From Buchnera aphidicola (Chaetogeoica yunlongensis) (GTDB lineage: Bacteria; Pseudomonadota; Gammaproteobacteria; Enterobacterales; Enterobacteriaceae): DNA of 64,000 bases. Below the pieces are notes generated by a model. The model was given only the letters and a program-made list of their open reading frames with translations. It was not told the origin of the DNA and did not search any database. Position 1 is the stretch's first letter. Each line of letters opens with the position of its first letter. Positions 39,985 to 50,944 of the stretch are shown here, one piece after another. The stretch is from the NCBI GenBank assembly GCA_039829965.1, contig CP139909.1, forward strand, positions 372,001-436,000, in the 5' to 3' direction. Position numbers and translations under genes: made by a program.

Positions 39985-41187
39985 TAAGATATAAAAATTT
40001 TACCATAAAAGTGATAATATATATTCACGAATACTAAATAAAAAAAAATAAGAAAAAATTTAAGTACTTCTATTCAAATAATTATAAATAAAATCAATAT
40101 AATTAAAAATAAAATTAAAATATTTTTAATAAAATAAATATAACACTTTTAAAAATTAAAAAATCCATAAAAAAATGAAATAAATTTCATTTTTAAACAT
40201 AGTATAATGTTGCTATAAATACTAAAAAACATTGTACATATTTAACTTTAATTACTTATATATCCTTAATAGGAAAAAAAATACAAAAAATTACTTAATA
40301 TTCTATAAAAAAACTATTATTAATATAGAAACATAATAAGACATATTAATTTATTAATAAAAATCTACTATTTTTATATAAAATAATCAAAGAATTAATT
40401 TATTTTATAGTGCATGAAAAAATCAGTCATTTTATCAAAAAAAAATTTACTTTAATTATAAAATTTCTAAATTATTATGTTTACAAAAAATTAATCAAAT
40501 TATATATCATCGCTTTTATATACAAAATAAAATTTTAAATTTATTAAAATAAGATTAAATAACATATAATAAATATCATTTATAAAAATAAAATAGATTA
40601 ATTCCAAAGAATAGAAAACAAACTTTAAAAAAATAGATTTATATAAATACACAAATTGTAACGATATAATTATCAATAAAAATAATAAATTTTATAAGAT
40701 ATTAATTCTACAAAATGATATCAACTAAAAATTTTTAGTGAGATCTTAAATTTTACAATAAAAATATTATTTTATACCAAAAAATTTTTTGATGATGTAA
40801 TTAAATAAAAAAAAAAAATATAAACTTCTAATTTTTAAAAAAACTGACAGTATGTTTTATCGATTATATAGTTAAAAAATAACTTTTAAACTACATAAAT
40901 ATAGATATGCAGTAAATAAGAGATATGCATATAAAAAACAAAAAAAACATGAATCACAAATTACAGATATATCTTCAGTAAAAAAATAATAAAAATAATT
41001 GAATTGTCGAACCATTTCTAGTTTAAAATCTATAAATTTAATTCTAAATTAACTTCCATACCTAGAAGTAAACACTCTATATTTATAAATTTTATAAAAA
41101 CAGCAATACAATAAAAAAATTTAAAATAAATTAATTTATACTCATATAACATTTAAAATATTAATTATTAATTATTATGAGAAAAAT
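39985..41187. other. Rest of the glnS-eno gene desert
   Basis: About 1.2 kb with no open frame of note, dense stops on all frames and very low G/C. Together with the preceding relic it spans 1646 bases, close to the length of an intact pyrG (about 1635). Only the HRF-like patch at 40508-40552 hints at the lost gene. The right end (41150-41187) must include the eno leader, with GAGAAAAAT before the ATG. Confidence 0.5.
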
Positions 41188-42480
41188 ATGTCAAAAATTA
41201 AAAAAGTAATATCTAGAGAAATAATCGATTCTCGAGGATTCCCAACAGTTGAAACTGAAGTCCATCTAAATAATGGATATATTGGAACAGCTTCAGTTCC
41301 ATCAGGAGCTTCTACAGGTTCTAAAGAAGCTATTGAGTTAAGAGATAATGATAAATCAAGATTTTTTAAAAAAGGTGTAACAAAAGCCGTATCAATAATA
41401 AATAATGTTATATCTGATGCTATACATAAAAAAGATGCTTGTGATCAAAAAACTATTGACGAAATTATGATTACATTAGATGGAACCACAAATAAATCAA
41501 AACTAGGTTCCAATTCTATATTATCAGTTTCTTTAGCAGTATCAAAAGCTGCCTCTAAATCACAAGGTATATCCCTATATCAACATATAGCTAATTTACA
41601 TAATACTGAAAAAGCATTTTTAATGCCGTTACCCATGATTAATATTATTAACGGGGGTAAACATGCAAATAACAATATTGATATACAAGAATTTATGATT
41701 CAACCCATTAAAGCAAATACAATAAAAGAAGCTATACAAATAGGATCAGAAATATTTTATAACTTAGGACTCATTTTAAAACGAAGAGGATTTAGTACTA
41801 CTGTAGGAGACGAAGGAGGATACGCACCAAATTTAAAATCTAATGAATTAATATTCTTACTACTAGAAGAAGCTATTTTTCAATCTAAATATCAACCAGG
41901 AAAAGATGTAACTTTTTGCATAGACTGTGCTGCCTCTGAATTATATAATAAAAAAAACAAAACTTATGAATTAACGAATGAACAAAAGATTTTTACTGCA
42001 AAAGAATTTACTCAGTACCTAGAAATTTTAACAAATAAATATCCTATCATCTCCATTGAAGATGGTTTAGACGAATCTGATTGGACTGGTTTTAAATATC
42101 AAACAAAAAAATTAGGAAATAAAATACAATTAGTTGGAGACGATTTATTTGTTACAAATAGTAATATTCTCGCAAAAGGAATAAAAAATAATATTGCAAA
42201 TGCTATTTTAATTAAACCTAATCAAATAGGAACATTAACTGAAACTTTAAATACCATAAAATTAGCTCAAAATTCAAACTATAATACCATTATCTCACAT
42301 AGATCCGGGGAAACTGAAGATACTACTATATCCGATTTAGCTGTGGGCACTAATTCAGGACAAATAAAAACTGGATCCATGTGCAGATCAGAAAGAGTTG
42401 CTAAATACAACAGATTAATTAGAATAGAAGAAAAACTAGGAAAGGAAACTAAAATATTTAAAAAAAACTTATCATTTTAA
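41188..42480 (+). CDS. eno: Enolase
   Basis: Interconverts 2-phosphoglycerate and PEP; in E. coli also a degradosome subunit. The product is 430 aa (E. coli 432). Conserved: [26 protein letters not shown], metal ligands in [21 protein letters not shown] and [10 protein letters not shown], the catalytic Lys in [12 protein letters not shown], and [18 protein letters not shown]. It supplies PEP to MurA and to the shikimate pathway. A hairpin terminator follows. Confidence 0.98.
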   Translation: MSKIKKVISREIIDSRGFPTVETEVHLNNGYIGTASVPSGASTGSKEAIELRDNDKSRFFKKGVTKAVSIINNVISDAIHKKDACDQKTIDEIMITLDGTTNKSKLGSNSILSVSLAVSKAASKSQGISLYQHIANLHNTEKAFLMPLPMINIINGGKHANNNIDIQEFMIQPIKANTIKEAIQIGSEIFYNLGLILKRRGFSTTVGDEGGYAPNLKSNELIFLLLEEAIFQSKYQPGKDVTFCIDCAASELYNKKNKTYELTNEQKIFTAKEFTQYLEILTNKYPIISIEDGLDESDWTGFKYQTKKLGNKIQLVGDDLFVTNSNILAKGIKNNIANAILIKPNQIGTLTETLNTIKLAQNSNYNTIISHRSGETEDTTISDLAVGTNSGQIKTGSMCRSERVAKYNRLIRIEEKLGKETKIFKKNLSF

Positions 42481-42517
42481 AAACTAAAAATATTAATTTC
42501 TTTATTATAACTAAAAA

Positions 42518-42555
42518 TATAGCAGGCATAATAATTTTAAATCTTGCCTGTTATA
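42518..42555 (+). terminator. Terminator after eno
   Basis: Eleven-bp stem (42518-42528 with 42545-42555, core CAGGCA/TGCCTG, one G-U pair), 16-base A/T loop, followed by AATTTATTATTT. The remaining spacer to 42899 (about 340 bases) shows no gene signal. Confidence 0.65.
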
Positions 42556-42899
42556 AATTTATTATTTAGATAACTTCTTATTAATATTAATCAGACATGA
42601 AATTATAAAGTATATCAATTAAAAACATTTCAACTTAACAATATTAAATTAATTTTTTATCTAGATAAAAAATATTTAATTTTCTATATAAACAAAACAT
42701 TAAATATAATAATTATGTGTATCATATATATTTAAATATTTATTAAAAAACAATCATATAGTACTAAAAATAAATCAACTTATTTAAATTAATATTATGT
42801 AAATATATAAAAATTATCTAAAAATTTTACTATATTCACAACATAAAACAATAAAATTAAAATCTATATCTCTAAATATTTTAAAAATAAATTTTAAAA

Positions 42900-43067
42900 T
42901 TAATATCCTAAAATACATTTAGAAGATTTATAATAAGATACTTGTGATTTTAAATCAGAAAGTTCTCGATTTAATCTTATATACTCACGCAATCCATTTT
43001 GCCCAAAAATAAACTTCATTTGCAACCAAAAAAATAATATTAATAGTCCAATTGTTGATTTTTTCAT
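42900..43067 (-). CDS. ftsB: Cell division protein FtsB, shortened
   Basis: Bitopic divisome protein that bridges FtsL and FtsQ. A 55-codon frame from ATG 43067 encodes MKKSTIGLLILFFWLQMKFIFGQNG, then LREYIRLNRELSDLKSQV. It matches E. coli FtsB in the membrane helix, the WLQ, the FG-NG box just after it and the first turns of the coiled coil. E. coli FtsB has 103 residues; about half, the distal coiled coil and C-terminus, is missing. AGAGAA precedes the start. The open frame, membrane helix and box argue for a functional remnant, but a decaying gene is possible. Confidence 0.75.
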   Translation of the reverse strand: MKKSTIGLLILFFWLQMKFIFGQNGLREYIRLNRELSDLKSQVSYYKSSKCILGY

Positions 43068-43650
43068 ATTTATTCTCTGCTTGGATAAAATTTAGAATTT
43101 AAAAATTTAATATACTTGAATAAAATAAACGTTATTGTAAATAATTTATAAAAACTTTAACAACACTATAAAATTTATAATAAAACTCTAATTAAAAAAT
43201 GATATTAAAATAGAAATATAATAATACTTTTAACTTTATACAAATGAATAAAAATGATTAATCACTATAGTATTAATATGAATACATTATTTTATACATC
43301 GCATTATACCTTTAATTATTTAAACAAACATTTTTTTAAAATTTTATTAATAAATATATGTATAAAAAATCATGTTTTCTATTTACAATAAATTTATTAA
43401 AATTTTAAAACGAAATTAACATCTTATCTTTAAATTTAAAGTACAAAACAAAATAAACTTTATTTAAAATATCACACATTAAATTTTAAAATAAATTACT
43501 AAACTAAAAAAAATTATTTTTAATATTATTAAAAAAAATTTTTATGACTATTACTAAGATAATGAAAATTTATTTTATATATCATTTAATTATTAAAAAT
43601 TTTTATATCTTTAAATTGTAATCCATTCAAAAGTTAATTTAAATCATCAA
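43068..43650. other. Spacer between mutS and ftsB
   Basis: 583 bases with no recognisable gene. In E. coli many genes lie between mutS and ftsB, including rpoS, nlpD, surE and ispDF. None leaves a readable trace here. No strong hairpin was seen. Confidence 0.45.
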
Positions 43651-46059
43651 TTAACTAATCTTATTAATACGTTCAAGGAGTAATTTATTTAACTTTTTTT
43701 TCGCAGATAATAATACGCAGCTAGGTATTTTAGCTAATTTTGCAACAAATAAACCATAACTTTTATTAATTGATCCAAACTTTAAAGTATACATAAATGA
43801 AACTTTATCTTCATATTCAACAACATCAAAATAAACATTTTTTATATTAAAAAAATGATGCTCTAATTTTGTTAATTCAAAATAATGAGTAGAAAATAAA
43901 GTCATAGAATTTATTTTTTGTGCTAAATATTCTATACATGCCCAAGCCAAAGATAATCCATCATGCATAGAAGTACCTCTACCTAATTCATCTATTAATA
44001 CTAAGCTGTGTGATGTAGCATTATTTAAAATACTTGCTGTTTCTGACATTTCTAGCATAAAAGTAGATTCCCCACTAGCTAAATTGTCAGAAGCACCTAT
44101 TCTAGTAAAAATTTTATCAAATATTTTAATACATGCATAACTAGCTGGAACAAAACTTCCTATATGTGTCATAATTACAATTAAAGCTATTTGACGCATA
44201 TATGTACTTTTGCCACCCATATTTGGACCTGTAATAATTAACATATTAGATTTTTTTGACAAATTAATGGAATTAGAAATAAAAGGAGTTAATAATAAAG
44301 TTTCAATAACAGGATGTCTTCCACCAATTATAGACAATGTATATTCAGAAGAAATTTTAGGACACACATAATTTAATACACACGAACGTTCTGCTAAATT
44401 ATTCAAAACGTCTAATTTAGAAATCACTAAAACACTTTTTCTTAAAATATCTAAATGTGGTATTATTAAATCAAACAATTGATCATATAAAAATTTTTCT
44501 ATTTCTAAACTTTTTTCTTTTGCACGAATAAAATTATTTTCATACTCTATCAATTCTGGATGCGAATAACGCACGTAATATTTTAAAGTTTGTATTTTAT
44601 TATACTTTTTTGGAATAGATTTAGTATATTTCTTACTAATTTGGAGATAATATCCCAATACTTTATTTTTATTAATTTTTAAAGATTTTATACCTAATAA
44701 TTTCTTTTCTTTACTTTCAAATTCTTGTAAATATTTTTCAGCGCTTTTTTCTATCGTTCTCCATTTATCTAAATTATCATTATAATTATCAGAAATAACA
44801 TTACCTTCTTTAATTGTTAATGAAGGAGAACTTTTTATAGCTCGAAATAATAATTCTTGTATAATTTTAAATTCTTTTAAACTTAAAATTTTAAAATTAT
44901 CTAATTTAAAATTTTTTAATACAGTGACAATTTTAGAAAATTGAGATAACGAAATACGCATAGACAAAAAATCTTTAGGAGATGCTAAACGAAGTGCTAT
45001 TCTAGACACGATACGTTCTAAATCACCAACTTTCTTTAATATTGGTGATAAAATCATATATATAGTCCTTAAAAATTTAATCTTATTTTGTCTATCATGT
45101 ATTAAATTAATATTTCTAACAGGAAAACTTAACCATTTTTTTAACATTCTACTCCCCATGGCAGTAGAAGTATGATTAAGAACCGAAAATAAAGTATTAT
45201 CATATCCTCCAGAAATATTTTTAATAATTTCCAAATTTCTTTGAGTAGCTGTATTCATAAATACATAATCATGATTATGTCTCATTTGTATTAATTTTAT
45301 ATGCGGTAAAGAAAAATATCGAATAGATTTTAAATATTTTAATAAACAACCAGCTACAGAAATCACTAAATTATTATTTTCTATACCAAAACTTTTTAAA
45401 TTTATAGTACCAAATTGAAGATTTAACTGTCGATAAGAACTATTAACTTCAAAATAATGAGAAGAACATAACTTCACACCTTTTCGATTCTTAAAGTAAT
45501 TAACATATAAAAAATTTTCTGGTATTAACAATTCTTCCGGGTCTGTACATTTTAATTCTGATAACAAATCTTCAAAAGTATTATGTGCAGATACATAGAA
45601 ATCGCCAGAACATAAATCTAGTACAGAATATCCAAATTGTTTCTTACTATAATATATTGCACTTAATAAATTATTTTTAAAATTATCTAAAAAACATTCG
45701 TCTATTGTAGTACCTGGAGTAACTACTCTTGAAATCTTTCTCTCTATCAAACCAGATTCCTTATTTAGAATATCAGTTTGTTCACATATTACAGCTGATT
45801 TTCCTATTTTAATTAATTTTGATAAATAATAATTCAACGACAGATATGGAATACCAGCCATTGGAACTTTTTTACCTAAAGAATAACCACGTTTAGTTAA
45901 AGTAATATTTAATAAACAAGAAATTTTTTTAGCATCATCAAAAAATAATTCATAAAAATCACCTAATCTATAAAATAAAAATATATCAGGATACTTTGAT
46001 TTTAATGATAAATATTGTTGTATCATCGGAGTATGATTCAAAATATTATTTTTATTCAT
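43651..46059 (-). CDS. mutS: DNA mismatch repair protein MutS
   Basis: Recognises base mismatches and small loops and starts repair with MutL. The mismatch-binding FYE-type motif lies in FYRLGDFYELFFDDAKK near residue 32. The connector, lever and clamp domains follow. The ATPase carries GPNMGGKSTYMRQ, the Walker B region LVLIDELGRGTS and STHYFELT. The start is ATG 46059 (802 aa; E. coli 853), since HTPMIQQYL aligns with the E. coli N-terminus; a TTG at 46074 is less likely. The C-terminal tetramerisation tail is missing. Confidence 0.97.
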   Translation of the reverse strand: MNKNNILNHTPMIQQYLSLKSKYPDIFLFYRLGDFYELFFDDAKKISCLLNITLTKRGYSLGKKVPMAGIPYLSLNYYLSKLIKIGKSAVICEQTDILNKESGLIERKISRVVTPGTTIDECFLDNFKNNLLSAIYYSKKQFGYSVLDLCSGDFYVSAHNTFEDLLSELKCTDPEELLIPENFLYVNYFKNRKGVKLCSSHYFEVNSSYRQLNLQFGTINLKSFGIENNNLVISVAGCLLKYLKSIRYFSLPHIKLIQMRHNHDYVFMNTATQRNLEIIKNISGGYDNTLFSVLNHTSTAMGSRMLKKWLSFPVRNINLIHDRQNKIKFLRTIYMILSPILKKVGDLERIVSRIALRLASPKDFLSMRISLSQFSKIVTVLKNFKLDNFKILSLKEFKIIQELLFRAIKSSPSLTIKEGNVISDNYNDNLDKWRTIEKSAEKYLQEFESKEKKLLGIKSLKINKNKVLGYYLQISKKYTKSIPKKYNKIQTLKYYVRYSHPELIEYENNFIRAKEKSLEIEKFLYDQLFDLIIPHLDILRKSVLVISKLDVLNNLAERSCVLNYVCPKISSEYTLSIIGGRHPVIETLLLTPFISNSINLSKKSNMLIITGPNMGGKSTYMRQIALIVIMTHIGSFVPASYACIKIFDKIFTRIGASDNLASGESTFMLEMSETASILNNATSHSLVLIDELGRGTSMHDGLSLAWACIEYLAQKINSMTLFSTHYFELTKLEHHFFNIKNVYFDVVEYEDKVSFMYTLKFGSINKSYGLFVAKLAKIPSCVLLSAKKKLNKLLLERINKIS

Positions 46060-46253
46060 TATTAAATGTCTCAAATAAAATATTATAAATTTATATATGT
46101 TTTTTTATACTAAAACAAAATTACACTGAAATATTCTATTTTATCTAGAATAATTTTGATATTTTAGATAAAATAATATCTTAAAAAATAATTATATTTA
46201 CTTAAAATTTAAATATGTTTCATTTTAAATATCATCTAAATAATTTATAAAAT

Positions 46254-46886
46254 ATGAAAAAATTTTTAGTTTCACTTATCCTGATATTATTTGAGTATAT
46301 TAATTTAAATCATGCATACGTCTTTGGAAAAGACTATACTACTATTAACAAAAATTTTATTCATAAAAAATCTATTATAGAATTTTTCTCATTTATATGT
46401 CCCTATTGTTATAATTTAGAAAAAAAATATAATATTAATTCTAACATTAAAAAAAATGTTTCTAAAAAAATAAAAATTTTAAAATGTCATGTAAATTTAT
46501 TAGGAGGAGAATTTGAAAAATTATTAACTAAACTATGGATTATATCTGTAATTAAAAAATTAGAAAAAAAAATTTTTATTCCTATCTTTGAAGGAATACA
46601 AAAAACACACACTATTACTAACTTATCTAATTTAAAAAAAACATTTTTAAAACTAACACATATCAATGAAAAAGAATATCACTTACTTATGAATAGCTCT
46701 ATTATAAAATCATATATTTATCAACAAGAAAAATTACAAAAACTAATAAAACTAACACACGTACCAACTATATTAATAAATGAAAAATATATTATTAATA
46801 ATGATATTTTTATCAACAAATCTACAAAACAAGCTATTGAAAAATATATAAATTTAGTTAAACATCTATTAAACAAAAATTCATAA
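46254..46886 (+). CDS. dsbA: Thiol:disulfide interchange protein DsbA
   Basis: Periplasmic oxidase that introduces disulfides into exported proteins. N-terminal signal peptide (about residues 1-22), then EFFSFICPYCYNLE with the active-site CxxC, the helical insert (FEGIQKTHTI) and the cis-Pro loop HVPTILINEKYI. The product is 210 aa (E. coli 208). The active-site dipeptide is Pro-Tyr, where E. coli has Pro-His. It lies upstream of polA, as in E. coli, without yihG. Its putative client EndA carries several cysteines and is encoded in the same window. Confidence 0.93.
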   Translation: MKKFLVSLILILFEYINLNHAYVFGKDYTTINKNFIHKKSIIEFFSFICPYCYNLEKKYNINSNIKKNVSKKIKILKCHVNLLGGEFEKLLTKLWIISVIKKLEKKIFIPIFEGIQKTHTITNLSNLKKTFLKLTHINEKEYHLLMNSSIIKSYIYQQEKLQKLIKLTHVPTILINEKYIINNDIFINKSTKQAIEKYINLVKHLLNKNS

Positions 46887-46995
46887 AATCAATAAATATT
46901 TATATAAAATATAAGTATAATAAAAATATAAAACTTAAAAAATACCTTATATTCATCTAATACGATGAATAACCAACTAAAAATTTCTAATATAA

Positions 46996-47916
46996 ATGAA
47001 TATTAATGAAAAAAAAATTAACTACTTACTTATAGATGGAACTGCATATTTATATCGAGCCTATTATACATTTCCTACATTAAAAAATAATCTTAACAAA
47101 CCATGCGGAGCAATATTTGGTGTAATAAACATGGTAAAAAAAATATTATTAAAGTATCCTTATACAAAAATAATAATAGCTTTCGATTCTCCCCAAAAAA
47201 CATTTAGAAATAAAATATTTTTACCATATAAAAAAAATAGAAATAAAATGCCAATAAAATTAAAACAACAAATTATGCCATTATTTTATACAATAAAAAA
47301 TATAGGTATACCTATTATCTCGATACCAACTTTCGAAGCTGACGACATAATAGGAACATTAGCAAAAAAACTATATACACAAAATAAATCAATCTTAATT
47401 AGTACTTATGATAAAGATTTTGCACAACTAGTCAATAGTCACATAAATATTTTAGTAGGTACATCTGACATAATTTTAGATGAAACTAAAGTAAAACAAA
47501 AATACGGAGTTATTCCTAAATTAATTCCAGATCTATTAGGACTCTCGGGAGATTCATCAGATAACATTCCTGGAGTCCCTAAAATAGGAAAAAAAACAGC
47601 ATTATATTTAATAAAAAATTTTGGTTCACTAAATAAAATTTACGAAAATATAGAGAAAATATCTAAATATCCAATAAGAAATTCAAAATTAATACATAAA
47701 CAACTGAAAAACTACAAAAATTTAGCGTTGCTATCAAAAAAATTAGCTACTATTAAAACTAATATTTCAAAAAAATTAATTATAATAGATAAACTAACTA
47801 TGTTACCGCCATCCATAAAAAAATTATCATATATCTTTAAATACTATAATTTTCAACGTTTGTTAAAATTACTAGAAAAAGGCATATGGTTGAAGAGTAT
47901 TAAAAACATACAATAA
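46996..47916 (+). CDS. polA: DNA polymerase I, 5'-3' exonuclease domain only
   Basis: Flap endonuclease/5' exonuclease that removes RNA primers and flaps. At 306 aa it matches only the first third of E. coli PolA (928 aa). It has YLLIDGTAYLYRAYY, FDSPQKTFRNKI, the metal-binding FEADDIIGTLAK and STYDKDFAQLV, and the H3TH motif DLLGLSGDSSDNIPGVPKIG. The proofreading and polymerase (Klenow) parts are absent with no relic in the 285-base spacer. The stop is clean, so the gene seems stably reduced. A short polA is known from Buchnera. Confidence 0.96.
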   Translation: MNINEKKINYLLIDGTAYLYRAYYTFPTLKNNLNKPCGAIFGVINMVKKILLKYPYTKIIIAFDSPQKTFRNKIFLPYKKNRNKMPIKLKQQIMPLFYTIKNIGIPIISIPTFEADDIIGTLAKKLYTQNKSILISTYDKDFAQLVNSHINILVGTSDIILDETKVKQKYGVIPKLIPDLLGLSGDSSDNIPGVPKIGKKTALYLIKNFGSLNKIYENIEKISKYPIRNSKLIHKQLKNYKNLALLSKKLATIKTNISKKLIIIDKLTMLPPSIKKLSYIFKYYNFQRLLKLLEKGIWLKSIKNIQ

Positions 47917-48201
47917 CATATTTAATGCAAGTATATTCATAAATTTATCCTTACTAAATAATATATTTATTAACTATTTTTTATTAAAAAAATAATAATC
48001 TTTAATTTTAACTACATCTAATAATATTACGTATATACTATAAAGTAAAACTTTATTTTAAATAATAAATATTTAATAGAATATATAAATAAAATGTTAT
48101 AAAATCAATAGTATTTTTAAAATATTATAAAATGTATTAATAATATTTTATTTCTATATTATTAAATAACAATTTTAAACAAATAAAATAATACTACTAT
48201 A

Positions 48202-48795
48202 TTATTTGTGAATTAACCAATTATCTACAACTAATCTTAATTTATCAACACCTATTTTTTTTTTTGCAGAAAATAATTCTACAATTATATTTTTTGATAA
48301 ACTATGCATTATAGCACGAATCAAATATAATTGTTTATTTTTAAAAGACCACGTTACTTTATCTATTTTATTTAATAACAATAATATCGGAATATTCAAA
48401 AAAATAGCTGCATCTATAACAATTTTATCAATTTTTTTTATTAAACAACGAATATCAACTATAACTATTAAACCCTTCAAACATTTTTGAATATTTAAAT
48501 ACTTAAATACCATTTTTTTCCATTTCAAAGATATATGCTGAGGAACTGTAGTATAACCATATCCTGGTAAATCAACTAATCGAACTCCATCAGAAACTTG
48601 AAAAATATTTATTAACTGAGTTCTTCCAGGAATTTTACTAATTTTAGCTAATTTATTTTTATTAACTAAAGCATTAATTGTAGATGATTTTCCTGAATTA
48701 GAATAGCCAATAAATGCAACTTCGGATCCAAAATTATATTTCTCTTTACTAATATTATGTATACTTTTCAAAAAAAATGTCGAATTATAATTCAT
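48202..48795 (-). CDS. engB: Ribosome biogenesis GTPase EngB (YihA/YsxC)
   Basis: Essential GTPase that helps 50S assembly. The G1 motif GYSNSGKSSTIN, switch II DLPGYGYT and G4 NKIDK are all visible. The 197-aa product compares with 210 in E. coli. It is convergent with polA, as in E. coli; the Spot 42 RNA that lies between them there was not recognised. Confidence 0.96.
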   Translation of the reverse strand: MNYNSTFFLKSIHNISKEKYNFGSEVAFIGYSNSGKSSTINALVNKNKLAKISKIPGRTQLINIFQVSDGVRLVDLPGYGYTTVPQHISLKWKKMVFKYLNIQKCLKGLIVIVDIRCLIKKIDKIVIDAAIFLNIPILLLLNKIDKVTWSFKNKQLYLIRAIMHSLSKNIIVELFSAKKKIGVDKLRLVVDNWLIHK

Positions 48796-49039
48796 AAAAT
48801 TAATTTCTAAGCGATTTTAAAATAACTTGGAATAGGTTAGCATAATTAAACATATAACACTATTAAAAAATAAAACTAAATACAACGCGAATTATATCCT
48901 ATCTTAAACAATAAAAATTTAATTCTAATTATTAATATTAACAATTATTTAAATAAACAAAATATATTTATTCATAAACATGATATTATTAATTATTATA
49001 AAATTATATACTAATATTAATTACTAAAATTTAATACTT

Positions 49040-50881
49040 ATGACAAAAGAAATAAATCATACACTAAGAAATATAGCTATCATTGCACATGTTGATCATG
49101 GAAAAACAACTTTAGTAGACAAATTACTTCAACAATCAGGTACTTTTCAAAATCATAAAGAATTCCTTGAAAGAGTTATGGATTCTAGCGATTTAGAAAA
49201 AGAAAGAGGAATTACCATTTTATCCAAAAATACGGCAATTCAATGGAAAAAATATAAAATAAATATTATTGATACTCCAGGACACGCTGATTTTGGAGGA
49301 GAAGTAGAAAGAATACTATCTATGGTAGATTCTGTTTTATTAGTAGTAGACGCACTTGATGGACCGATGCCACAAACAAGATTTGTTACACAAAAAGCTT
49401 TTAACTATGGATTAAAGCCCATTGTAGTTATAAACAAAATAGACAGAACATGCTCTAGACCAAATTGGGTTGTCGATCAAATCTTTGATTTATTTGTAAG
49501 TTTAAATGCTACAGATGAACAACTTGACTTTCCTATCATATATACTTCTGCATTACTAGGCACCTCAGGAACTTCTCATGCTCATATGAAATCTGATATG
49601 ACTCCACTATACAATGCCATAATACAGTACACACCAGCTCCAAAAGTCTATCCTAACGATCCTTTCCAAATGCAAATTTCTCAATTAGAATACGATAATT
49701 ATTTAGGAATTATTGGAATTGGAAGAATTAATAAAGGAGTTATTACACCCAATCAATCTGTTATTATTACCAATAATAAACAACTAAAAAAATCTGGAAA
49801 AATAATTAAAATACTAAAATATTTAGGATTGAATAAAATTGAAACAAACTCAGCTAAATCTGGAGACATAATAGCTATTACTGGAATAGAAAAATTAAAT
49901 ATTTCAGATACTATTTGTGATCCTAAAAATATTATTACTTTACCAGAAATTCAAATCGACGAACCAACAGTTAAAATGTTCTTTGCTGTAAATAGTTCAC
50001 CATTTTCAGGCCAAGAAGGAAAATATCTTACTTCTAGACAAATATTTAATCGTTTAAAAAAAGAAGAACATTACAATATAGCATTAAAAATTCAAACTAC
50101 AGAAAATACTAATACTTATTCTGTATCTGGACGAGGAGAATTACACTTATCTATATTAATTGAAAATATGAGAAGAGAAGGTTATGAATTAGAAGTTTCG
50201 CGACCAAAAGTAATATTAAAAAAAATAAATGGATTAATACATGAACCAATAGAAATAGTTACCTTAGATATTGAAAATAAACACCAAGGAATAATTATAC
50301 AGACAATAGGACAAAGAAAAGGAAAAATTTCAAATATTATACCTAATCATAATGGAATTAGAATTAGATTAGATTGCGTAATGAGTAGTCGGTCATTAAT
50401 TGGTTTTAGAACAGAATTTTCCACATTAACATCTGGATCAGGACTGTTTTATTCAACTTTTAGTCATTATCAAAAAGTAAGCGAAGACACAACTAAACAA
50501 CGTAATAATGGAGTTTTAATTTCTAATAAAACAGGTTATTCAGTTGGATTTTCAATTTTTAATTTACAAGATCGCGGAAAATTATTTATAACACATGGAC
50601 AAAAAATATATGAAGGACAAATTATAGGTATACATAACAGAAAAAATGACCTCACAGTAAACTGTTTATTAGGAAAAAAATTAACTAATATGAGAGCATC
50701 AGGTTCAGACGAAGCGATTACTTTAATAACACCAATTACTATTACTTTAGAATATGCAATTAGTTTTATAAATGAAGATGAACTAGTAGAAGTTACTCCA
50801 AAATCTATAAGATTACGAAAAAAATTTTTAAAAGAAACTGATAGAAAAATAGAACTACGAAAACTCACCAACACAAATTAA
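49040..50881 (+). CDS. typA: GTPase TypA (BipA)
   Basis: Ribosome-binding translational GTPase linked to stress, cold growth and 50S assembly. The G domain has [39 protein letters not shown] and NKIDR. EF-G-like domains III and V and the BipA-specific C-terminal domain ([31 protein letters not shown]) follow. The product is 613 aa (E. coli 607). It converges on gmk, with a long hairpin between. Confidence 0.97.
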   Translation: MTKEINHTLRNIAIIAHVDHGKTTLVDKLLQQSGTFQNHKEFLERVMDSSDLEKERGITILSKNTAIQWKKYKINIIDTPGHADFGGEVERILSMVDSVLLVVDALDGPMPQTRFVTQKAFNYGLKPIVVINKIDRTCSRPNWVVDQIFDLFVSLNATDEQLDFPIIYTSALLGTSGTSHAHMKSDMTPLYNAIIQYTPAPKVYPNDPFQMQISQLEYDNYLGIIGIGRINKGVITPNQSVIITNNKQLKKSGKIIKILKYLGLNKIETNSAKSGDIIAITGIEKLNISDTICDPKNIITLPEIQIDEPTVKMFFAVNSSPFSGQEGKYLTSRQIFNRLKKEEHYNIALKIQTTENTNTYSVSGRGELHLSILIENMRREGYELEVSRPKVILKKINGLIHEPIEIVTLDIENKHQGIIIQTIGQRKGKISNIIPNHNGIRIRLDCVMSSRSLIGFRTEFSTLTSGSGLFYSTFSHYQKVSEDTTKQRNNGVLISNKTGYSVGFSIFNLQDRGKLFITHGQKIYEGQIIGIHNRKNDLTVNCLLGKKLTNMRASGSDEAITLITPITITLEYAISFINEDELVEVTPKSIRLRKKFLKETDRKIELRKLTNTN

Positions 50882-50896
50882 AAAAGAATACAATTA

Positions 50897-50944
50897 ATTA
50901 AATGAATAAAAATATATTATATAAAAAATTTTTATTCATTTAAT
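50897..50944. terminator. 17-bp hairpin between convergent typA and gmk
   Basis: Perfect inverted repeat 50897-50913 with 50928-50944 and a 14-base A/T loop. It begins 15 bases after the typA stop and includes the last codons and stop of gmk (50932). Stem arms contain runs of A and T, so each strand provides a U run. Probably a shared bidirectional terminator. Confidence 0.65.

Noticed and set aside
39542..41187. A novel small-RNA or regulatory locus in the glnS-eno desert
   Set aside because: No G/C-rich structured patch is present; a decayed protein gene explains it better.
47917..48201. Spot 42 (spf) small RNA between polA and engB
   Set aside because: Synteny suggested it, but neither the conserved 5' region nor its terminator hairpin is recognisable.
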